DNA of 14,151 bases from Anaerolineales bacterium UBA6663. Its GTDB lineage: Bacteria; Chloroflexota; Anaerolineae; Anaerolineales; UBA6663. Below are positions 7,994-14,151 of this stretch, in pieces. The DNA lies in contig DKKP01000270.1 of the NCBI GenBank assembly GCA_002455335.1, positions 16,790 through 30,940 on the forward strand. Reading direction: 5' to 3'. Under the pieces are notes generated by a model. It did no database searches. It was not told the origin of the DNA and worked only from the letters and a program-made list of their open reading frames with translations. The translations under genes were made by a program, and so were the position numbers. How positions within the stretch are numbered: the stretch's first letter is position 1; the number at the start of each line of letters is the position of its first letter.

Positions 7994-10900
7994 ATGTGCG
8001 CAAAGTCACGTCGGGTTGTCAGCACTCGTCTTGGAACTGCGATATTCGACGATCTCGGTATCCCGGCTGCCCTTGTCGACTTGCGAGCCAGGGCCGTCGT
8101 GCAAGCCAACACCGCGCTGTCAAAATGGCTTGGCTTCGCCACGGACGATTTGGCGGGTGAGCGGATCAACGACCTGACCGCCCGCATCGCGTTCTTGTGG
8201 ACTGATGCGCCGCCGCCTGCCGAGCCCGCATCTTTCGAGAACCACGAGGCAAGCCTGCGCCTGCCGAACGGCGAGCAACGCCATGTCTGGCTGTCGGCGA
8301 GACCCCTCCAGGATGACGATCGGGCCTTGCACCTGATCACGCTGCAAGACATCACAGCTCGGGTGCAGGCCGAACACCAGGTGCGACAGCTCAAGCGCCT
8401 GTATGCCGCGCTGAGCCAGGTGAACCAGACGATCGTCCGGGTCCAGAGCCGCACTGAGCTGTATCAATCGATCTGCGACGTGGCGGTTCGGTTTGGCGAG
8501 TTCTCGGCCGCCTGGCTCGGGCTGTGGAGCGAGGCCACCGATACGCTCCATCCGATCGTTGTCCGCACGACGACGGAGGAACTCCCCCTCGAACGCATCT
8601 CTGAGTCGCTGCCTGTTCCGAGATCGGCCCCGGCCAACGACCTGGTCGTGGTGGCGCTCCGATCGTCGCGCGTCATGACGGCGGCCGATGTCGATGACAC
8701 CGGCGCTCGACCCGTCTGGCCGACAGCGCTCGCCGAGCCGGCTCATCAGGCCGTCGCCGTGATCCCCTTCCGGCTGCGAGGCAAGACCATCGGCGTGGTC
8801 GGGCTCGTCGGCCCGGATGCCGGCTCGCTGACCTCCGCCGACGAGATCCGCCTGCTCGACGAGATGGGCCTGGACATCTCGTACGCGCTGGACATGCTCC
8901 AGACCGCCGCCGAGAGCCGTCAGGCTCAAAGCGAGGTCCGTGCTCAAGCCGTCCGTCTTCAGATCCTGGCCGATGCCTCACAGGCGTTCACGGCGGTTGG
9001 CGGCGACTACAGCGCTCTGCTGGCCGAGATCGTGCGCCGGGTGGCCGAACAGATCGGCGAAAGCTGCGGCATCCGACTGGTCTCCCCCGATGGCCGTACC
9101 CTGACGCTCGCCGCTACACACAGTACCTACCCCGAAGCCCTCGACATCGTCAGGGCCGTGCAGCCCCAGGCGCCTGAACGCGTCGATGGCCCTGGCCTGC
9201 TCCCCCACGTCGTCCGCACCGGCGAGTCGGTCTTCCTGCCGGAGGTTACCGAGGAGCAGAGCCGGGCGTCAATGAGCGCGGCGCTGTGGTCCAAATTGGA
9301 GCACTATCGCTTCAGGAGCCTCATTCTGGTTCCGCTGCGGGCGCATGGTCAGAACCTGGGCGTGATGCTGGTCGGCCGGCATACGCTCGCGCTCGGGCCC
9401 TACACGCCCGACGATCTCCACCTGGCCGAGGACCTCGCCAGCCGGGCCGCGTTGGCCATCTCGAATGCCCGCCTGCTTCAGCAGGTGCAGGAGGAGTTGG
9501 TCGAGCGACGCCGAATCGAGGAGGCGCTCCGCGCCAGCGAAGCGACGCTCCAGCTTTTCATCGAACATGCCCCGGCGGCGCTGGCGATGTTCGATCGCGA
9601 GATGCGCTACCTGGCTGTCAGCCGTCGCTGGTTGCTCGACTACGGGCTCGAAGACACTGAGGTCATCGGGCGTGGCCACTACGAGTTATTCCCGAACCTC
9701 CCTGAGCGCTGGAGGGAAGCGCATCGACGCGGTCTGGCTGGTGAGTCTCTTGGCGCCGACGTAGACCCGTTCGAGATGGGGGGCGGACGGATCCAATGGA
9801 CGCGCTGGGCCGTCCGGCCGTGGAAGCAAGCCGATGGCTTGGTCGGCGGCATCGTGCTCTTCATCGAAGACATCACGGATCGGGTCAGGGTCGAACGACA
9901 ACTCGCAACCCAGGTGCAACGCCTGCGTGCCTTGCGCACCATCGATCAGGCGATCACGGCCAGCCTCGATCTTGGCGTCACCCTCGAAGTGTTTCTCGAA
10001 CAGGTGCTCACCCAGCTTCAGGCCGATGGCGCGATCGTGCTGTTGTTGAACCAGCCCCTTCATCGGCTCGAGTACGCAGCTGGCCGCGGCTTTCACACGA
10101 CCGCGGTCCGCAACGCCCGAGTCCCGGTCGGGCAGGGCTTTGCCGGTCGGGCCGCCCATGAACGACGGATGGTGCACATCCCCAACCTCAGCGAAGCGGG
10201 CGGTGATCTGGCGCAGGCGCTACAGCTTGAGCAGGAGCGGTTTACTTCCTACTTCGGCGTGCCGTTGATCGCCAAGGGGCAGGTCAAGGGCGTGCTCGAG
10301 GTGTATCATCGCCGGCCGTTCGAACCCGACTCCGACTGGCTGGAGTTCCTGATCTCGCTTGCCGGGCAGGCCGCGATCGCCGTCGACGGTGCGCAGCTCT
10401 TCGACAGCCTGCAGCGTTCGCATGACGATCTGGCTATCGCCTACGATGCGACCATCGAAGGCTGGTCACGCGCGATGGATCTGCGCGATCACGAGACCGA
10501 GGGGCACACCAAACGGGTGACCGATCTGGTCGTCAGGTTGGCGCTGGCCGCAGGGCTCGACAACGAGGCGCTGGGGCATGTTCGCCGCGGGGCGCTGCTA
10601 CACGACATCGGGAAGCTCGGAATCCCCGATCAGGTGCTCTTCAAGCCGGGTCCGCTCGACGCGGATGAATGGGCGTTGATGCGTCGGCATCCGCAGCTCG
10701 CGTTCGACATGCTCGCGGCGATTCCGTATCTGCGGCCGGCACTCGATATCCCGTACTGCCACCACGAGAAGTGGGATGGATCTGGATATCCACGTGGCTT
10801 GCGGCAAGAGCAGATCCCGGTGGCCGCGCGGTTGTTCGCCGTGGTCGATGTGTGGGACGCGCTACGCTCCAATCGCCCATATCGATCAGCCTGGCCCGAC

Positions 10901-10996
10901 GAACGGGTGCTCGAGCACCTGAAGGCGGAATCGGGCAGGCATTTCGACCCGCAAGTTGTGACTCTGTTCCTCGAGGTGTTACGCGCCGAGGCGTGA
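7994..10996 (+). CDS. Multi-sensor HD-GYP protein (PAS-GAF-GAF-PAS-GAF-HD-GYP), probable c-di-GMP phosphodiesterase
   Basis: This 1000-residue soluble protein has no signal peptide or membrane segment. Its approximate layout is PAS (10-126, ending in LQDITARVQ), GAF (134-303), GAF (318-496), PAS (514-636, ending in FIEDITDRVR), GAF (644-809, with VPVGQGFAGRAA) and HD-GYP (about 815-1000). The catalytic domain keeps the metal and signature residues: H838 (EGHTKRV), HDIGKLGIPD from H870, a later RRHPQ histidine, HHEKWDGSGYP (923-933) and DVWDAL. Intact HD-GYP domains of this family hydrolyse cyclic di-GMP to pGpG or GMP. Here the PAS and GAF modules presumably tune that activity in response to ligands or redox state that the sequence does not reveal. 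There is no GGDEF, histidine kinase or receiver domain. The ATG at 7994 is supported by GGAGG 9 nt upstream. It is transcribed separately from addBA, after a 401-bp gap. Confidence 0.93.
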   Translation: MCAKSRRVVSTRLGTAIFDDLGIPAALVDLRARAVVQANTALSKWLGFATDDLAGERINDLTARIAFLWTDAPPPAEPASFENHEASLRLPNGEQRHVWLSARPLQDDDRALHLITLQDITARVQAEHQVRQLKRLYAALSQVNQTIVRVQSRTELYQSICDVAVRFGEFSAAWLGLWSEATDTLHPIVVRTTTEELPLERISESLPVPRSAPANDLVVVALRSSRVMTAADVDDTGARPVWPTALAEPAHQAVAVIPFRLRGKTIGVVGLVGPDAGSLTSADEIRLLDEMGLDISYALDMLQTAAESRQAQSEVRAQAVRLQILADASQAFTAVGGDYSALLAEIVRRVAEQIGESCGIRLVSPDGRTLTLAATHSTYPEALDIVRAVQPQAPERVDGPGLLPHVVRTGESVFLPEVTEEQSRASMSAALWSKLEHYRFRSLILVPLRAHGQNLGVMLVGRHTLALGPYTPDDLHLAEDLASRAALAISNARLLQQVQEELVERRRIEEALRASEATLQLFIEHAPAALAMFDREMRYLAVSRRWLLDYGLEDTEVIGRGHYELFPNLPERWREAHRRGLAGESLGADVDPFEMGGGRIQWTRWAVRPWKQADGLVGGIVLFIEDITDRVRVERQLATQVQRLRALRTIDQAITASLDLGVTLEVFLEQVLTQLQADGAIVLLLNQPLHRLEYAAGRGFHTTAVRNARVPVGQGFAGRAAHERRMVHIPNLSEAGGDLAQALQLEQERFTSYFGVPLIAKGQVKGVLEVYHRRPFEPDSDWLEFLISLAGQAAIAVDGAQLFDSLQRSHDDLAIAYDATIEGWSRAMDLRDHETEGHTKRVTDLVVRLALAAGLDNEALGHVRRGALLHDIGKLGIPDQVLFKPGPLDADEWALMRRHPQLAFDMLAAIPYLRPALDIPYCHHEKWDGSGYPRGLRQEQIPVAARLFAVVDVWDALRSNRPYRSAWPDERVLEHLKAESGRHFDPQVVTLFLEVLRAEA

Positions 10997-11045
10997 GGCG
11001 AGCGTTCGGCCTGGGGTGTGAACGTCGCATTCAGACGAATGGATG

Positions 11046-11083
11046 GCGAAGGGCCCAGGCTTGCCGGCGCCTGGGCCCTTCGC
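11046..11083. terminator. Strong 15-bp hairpin between convergent genes, probable bidirectional terminator
   Basis: GCGAAGGGCCCAGGC (11046-11060) pairs perfectly with 11069-11083 around an 8-nt loop. It lies 49 nt after the HD-GYP stop and 38 nt from the SDR stop on the other strand, so it can serve both transcripts. No clear T-run follows on either strand. A smaller hairpin, CATTC-AGAC-GAATG (11028-11041), precedes it. Confidence 0.75.
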
Positions 11084-11121
11084 ATACGAAAGGCTGCGCA
11101 GCAGAGATCGAAACAGGCGTG

Positions 11122-11889
<768 letters not shown>

Positions 11890-11897
11890 GGTCTTTG

Positions 11898-11903
11898 CCT
11901 CCT
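11898..11903 (-). promoter_or_regulatory. Shine-Dalgarno AGGAGG of the SDR gene
   Basis: On the minus strand AGGAGG sits 8 nt before the ATG at 11889. It decides the start in favour of 11889 over 11940. Confidence 0.85.
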
Positions 11904-11926
11904 GTGGGTTGATCCCCTGACAACGT

Positions 11927-11943
11927 CGGATGTTTGGCATCCG
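11927..11943. promoter_or_regulatory. Operator-like inverted repeat between the SDR and tetR genes
   Basis: CGGATGTTTGGCATCCG is a perfect 6-bp inverted repeat with a 5-bp centre, about the size of a TetR-family operator. The half-sequence CGGATGTT recurs at 12016-12023, just before the tetR start. Position in the divergent gap makes it the best candidate site for the adjacent regulator. Confidence 0.5.
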
Positions 11944-11972
11944 GTTTACCCGTCACACGCGCTCAAACAGTC

Positions 11973-12001
11973 ATTCTAGAGAGGCATTATCCGCGTTACA
12001 A
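11973..12001 (-). promoter_or_regulatory. Candidate sigma-70-type promoter of the SDR gene
   Basis: Read on the minus strand, TTGTAA (11996-12001) and TAGAAT (11973-11978) are 17 bp apart, 4/6 and 5/6 matches to the consensus. Transcription would start near 11966, so the inverted repeat at 11927-11943 would fall shortly downstream in the leader, where a bound repressor could block elongation or clearance. Confidence 0.4.
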
Positions 12002-12002
12002 T
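11997..12002 (+). promoter_or_regulatory. Candidate -10 box for tetR
   Basis: TACAAT is a 5/6 match to TATAAT and lies 45 nt before the tetR ATG, but no good -35 is found upstream. It overlaps the -35 of the SDR promoter on the other strand, so the two promoters would compete. Confidence 0.3.
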
Positions 12003-12047
12003 AGACAAATTCGCGCGGATGTTGAGAAAACGACACCCCTGGGGCTA

Positions 12048-12650
12048 ATGTCGCGAAACCTCACCCTCACCGATCCTCGCACCCGGCGTACCCGTCAGGC
12101 GTTGCGCGTCGCTTTGAGCCAGTTGCTCCAACAACGCGATTTCGACTCGTTGACGGTCCAGGAGATCGCCGACCACGCCGCCGTCAACCGCGCTACGTTT
12201 TATCTGCACTTCATCGACAAGTACGACCTGCTGAGCGATACCGTGCGTGGGATCATCCTCGGGGATCAGACAAACAGCGTCGCTCACGGTGATTGTGCCG
12301 AGACAGTCGGACTGCCGCGTGCCCCGTCGTCCATCGAACAGGTCTTTGCGCGGATCGATCGTGAACGCCATGTCTTTCAGCGGCTTGTCGATCGTCGCGG
12401 CAGCGCGTCGCTCGCCGCCCAACTCCTCGATCTGCTCGAGCAACCGCTGCGCGAGTTTCGAAGCGACCACACGCCCGTCGTGCCGCAGCCTGTGGCGAGT
12501 CGCTTCGTGGCGGGCGGGCTGATCAGCCTGATCGCGCTTTGGGTCGAGCGACCGGGCGTGTACACGCCGTGCGAGATGGCGGCCTGGTATTGGCGTCTGC
12601 TGCAGGCGCCGGCGGCCCTGCAATGGATTCCAGCTCAGACCGGCGCGTAA
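12048..12650 (+). CDS. TetR/AcrR-family transcriptional regulator
   Basis: This 200-residue one-component regulator has an N-terminal DNA-binding domain: RTRRTRQAL helix 1, then SLTVQEIADHAAVNRATFYLH carrying the helix-turn-helix (about residues 34-54), followed by FIDKYDLL. The C-terminal part, ending FVAGGLISLIALWVE and then an MAAWYWRLL helix, resembles the TetR_C_8-type ligand/dimer domain, which suggests but does not prove that subfamily. Effector unknown. The ATG at 12048 gives the usual short N-terminus; the longer frame from 11934 adds 38 residues that resemble nothing in the family. The ribosome site is weak (GGGG only 3 nt from the ATG). It is transcribed divergently from the SDR gene and most likely represses it and itself. 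Confidence 0.88.
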   Translation: MSRNLTLTDPRTRRTRQALRVALSQLLQQRDFDSLTVQEIADHAAVNRATFYLHFIDKYDLLSDTVRGIILGDQTNSVAHGDCAETVGLPRAPSSIEQVFARIDRERHVFQRLVDRRGSASLAAQLLDLLEQPLREFRSDHTPVVPQPVASRFVAGGLISLIALWVERPGVYTPCEMAAWYWRLLQAPAALQWIPAQTGA

Positions 12651-12659
12651 TTGGCACCA

Positions 12660-12675
12660 CGGCCCGCGAGGGCCG
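12660..12675. terminator. Short hairpin in the 40-bp gap between convergent tetR and dnaE
   Basis: CGGCCC-GCGA-GGGCCG is a perfect 6-bp stem with a GNRA-type loop, 9 nt after the tetR stop and 15 nt from the dnaE stop. No T-run. Its place between two convergent stops is the main support. Confidence 0.4.
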
Positions 12676-12690
12676 GATCCACCCACCGCC

Positions 12691-14151
12691 TCAGCTTGCG
12701 TCAGGCATCGCAATCGGCTCGACGCGGCGCACGAGAAGTTCGGCTTCGCCTGTGTCGGGGTTCGATTCCATCCCGCCCTCGAGCACAAACGGGCCCGGGC
12801 CTTTCGAGAAGATCCCGCGATGCCGTTCGTACACCGTGTTCGAAATGACACAGTCGACCATACCCTCGAGATCCTCGGCCACCATGTAATACACGCGCGC
12901 GCCTTGTGCGTTGCGTGAGCGCCTCCAGGTCTGGCGCATGGCAGCCACGCGGATGGTTTGCCCCAGTCGGGCCGTCGCCTGGACTGTGGTGAGCGCCTCG
13001 CCGTAGTTGCCGGCGACGAGCTCGAGCGGGTGCGCGCTCACGGCAGCGCCGAGGATCGACTCCTCGGCGCCAACGCGCTGCATGAGGCTGCGCGGATCGA
13101 CCTCAGCGGCCTGCTCGACCTCGAACAGACCCGGCTGACCTGCGGACCAGCCGCCAGCCAGTCGCTCCATCGCGCGCTGTGGGCTCGCCAGGCCGGCGAA
13201 GGCATCCACCTGCGCGAGGTTGGCGGCCTCCCCCGGGCGCGGATCGACGCGCGTCAGGAAGTCGTCGAGCGAGCCGAAGGGCCGGCCACGTTCGATGGCC
13301 GCGATCGTGCGCTGCGTCAAATCGCGCACCTGGTCGAGACCCATGAACAGCACTGGCTTTCCGGCCTGCTGGACGACCGAGAACTCGTGCCGGCTGTGGT
13401 TGACATGCGGCGGCCGCAAGGTCAGGCCAAGCCGCCGGGCCTCGGTGAGATAGACGCGCTGTGAGTAGTAGCCGCCCCAGTTGGCCAGCACGGCCGCCAT
13501 GAACAGGGCGGGGTGATGGGCCTTGCACCAGGCCGAGCGCCAGGCGGCGACGGCGTACGAAGCCGCATGCGCTTTGGGAAACCCGTAACCGGCAAAGGCC
13601 GCCATCATCTCCCAGATGCGCGCACCGACCTCAGACCCGATCCCCGAAACCTGCTCGGCGCCGACGACAAAGCGTTCGCGAAGGGTTCGCATCTTTTCGC
13701 CGGGGTCGAAGTGGCTCATCGCGCGCCGCAGCAGATCGGCGTCGGCCAGAGACAGCCCGGCGAGTTCATGCGCCACGCGCAGCACCTGCTCTTGATACAG
13801 GATCACGCCCAGGGTCTCGTCGAGCACTGGCGCCAGCGCCGGGTGGATGTGCTCCACCGGTTCGCGTCCAAGATGGCGGCGCACATAGGCATCCCGTAGC
13901 CCGCCCTGGATCGGGCCTGGGCGGAAGAGCGCCAATGCGGCCAACACGTCGTCGATGCTGCGCGCCTGCAGGTCGCGCAACGTATTCCGCATCCCGCCCG
14001 ACTCGATCTGAAAACAACCGATCGTTCGTCCGCTGCGGATCAACTCCGAGGTGGCTTCGTCCGTAGTGGGGATGGCGTCGAGCATTTGGATCATGGGCGA
14101 TGCTTGCCGCTCGCCCGGCGACGCGTGCCGCTCGCCCGGCGACGCCTGTCG
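12691..14151 (-). CDS. dnaE: DNA polymerase III alpha-type (DnaE, C-family) polymerase, C-terminal part
   Basis: The minus-strand frame is open from the window edge to the TGA at 12691-12693, 486 visible residues; the ATG at 14094 is internal. The visible part starts in the fingers region: IPTTDEATSELI, FQIESGGM (47-54), LFRPGP, GVILYQEQV (115-123) and ADADLLRRAMS. It continues through YGFPKAHAASYA (about 188-199), a helix-hairpin-helix region, and an OB-fold (about 395-480) where the protein ends. The PHP domain and the catalytic aspartates lie outside the window. Replicative DnaE usually carries a further tau-binding domain after the OB-fold, and this is missing. With the GGYYSQRVYLTEARRLG segment this leans towards a DnaE2/ImuC-like or other short accessory polymerase, but an authentic short replicative DnaE is not excluded. 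No imuA or imuB is seen nearby. An in-frame ASPGER repeat precedes the fingers. Confidence 0.9.
   Translation of the reverse strand, partial: RQASPGERHASPGERQASPMIQMLDAIPTTDEATSELIRSGRTIGCFQIESGGMRNTLRDLQARSIDDVLAALALFRPGPIQGGLRDAYVRRHLGREPVEHIHPALAPVLDETLGVILYQEQVLRVAHELAGLSLADADLLRRAMSHFDPGEKMRTLRERFVVGAEQVSGIGSEVGARIWEMMAAFAGYGFPKAHAASYAVAAWRSAWCKAHHPALFMAAVLANWGGYYSQRVYLTEARRLGLTLRPPHVNHSRHEFSVVQQAGKPVLFMGLDQVRDLTQRTIAAIERGRPFGSLDDFLTRVDPRPGEAANLAQVDAFAGLASPQRAMERLAGGWSAGQPGLFEVEQAAEVDPRSLMQRVGAEESILGAAVSAHPLELVAGNYGEALTTVQATARLGQTIRVAAMRQTWRRSRNAQGARVYYMVAEDLEGMVDCVISNTVYERHRGIFSKGPGPFVLEGGMESNPDTGEAELLVRRVEPIAMPDAS
14095..14151 (-). repeat. 21-bp tandem repeats in frame within dnaE (ASPGER-Q/H units), continuing to the window edge
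   Basis: On the coding strand two 21-bp units (14125-14145 and 14104-14124) differ only at the last base of the seventh codon (CAC or CAA) and are followed by a partial unit encoding Ala-Ser-Pro (14095-14103). The two edge codons, Arg-Gln, look like the tail of another unit, so the array probably continues beyond the window. Each unit carries the near-palindrome TCGCC-G-GGCGA, the same core as the addB repeat. Confidence 0.93.

Noticed and set aside
11934..12047. N-terminal extension of tetR from 11934 and of the SDR to 11940
   Set aside because: The extra residues match neither family; the SDR has an AGGAGG placed for 11889, and the TetR fold begins right after the ATG at 12048.
14095..14151. 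CRISPR array at the window end
   Set aside because: The units are contiguous tandem repeats in frame with dnaE, with no spacers between them.

Overview
The window is a G+C-rich (by eye roughly two-thirds G+C), gene-dense bacterial chromosome segment. Gene content (an AddAB helicase-nuclease, a multi-sensor PAS/GAF/HD-GYP protein, a corrinoid-type URO-D paralogue, a short DnaE) would fit a Chloroflexota-type organism. That assignment is an inference from protein style only; no rRNA or other marker is present.

Layout. Positions 1-1043 (+) hold the 3' part of a uroporphyrinogen decarboxylase/methyltransferase-fold gene cut by the window edge. After a 109-bp gap comes addB (1153-4305), which overlaps addA (4302-7592) by ATGA; together they encode a complete RecBCD-like AddAB helicase-nuclease with both nuclease sites and the AddB iron-sulphur cysteines intact. 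A 401-bp gene-free leader with several adjacent hairpins precedes a 1000-residue cytosolic PAS-GAF-GAF-PAS-GAF-HD-GYP protein (7994-10996), a probable sensor-controlled c-di-GMP phosphodiesterase. A strong 15-bp hairpin lies between it and the convergent SDR oxidoreductase (11122-11889, -). That gene is divergent from a TetR-family regulator (12048-12650, +), with an operator-like inverted repeat and plausible promoter elements between them. The last gene (12691-14151, -) is the C-terminal part of a DnaE-type (C-family) DNA polymerase that runs off the window end.

How the genes relate. addB and addA form one translationally coupled unit for double-strand-break end processing. The TetR/SDR pair looks like a small self-contained regulated enzyme module. 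The other genes are not obviously linked. I see no transposon, CRISPR array, tRNA or rRNA, and no defence island.

Most unusual signal. A short near-palindromic DNA core (TCGCC-S-GGCGA) is tandemly repeated in frame inside two unrelated genes, addB (three 18-bp units) and dnaE (at least two 21-bp units, running to the window edge). Because of the palindrome and the reading phase, it encodes Ser-Pro-Gly-Glu from either strand. It looks like a coding-compatible interspersed repeat. Nothing else here convincingly amounts to a new multi-gene system.
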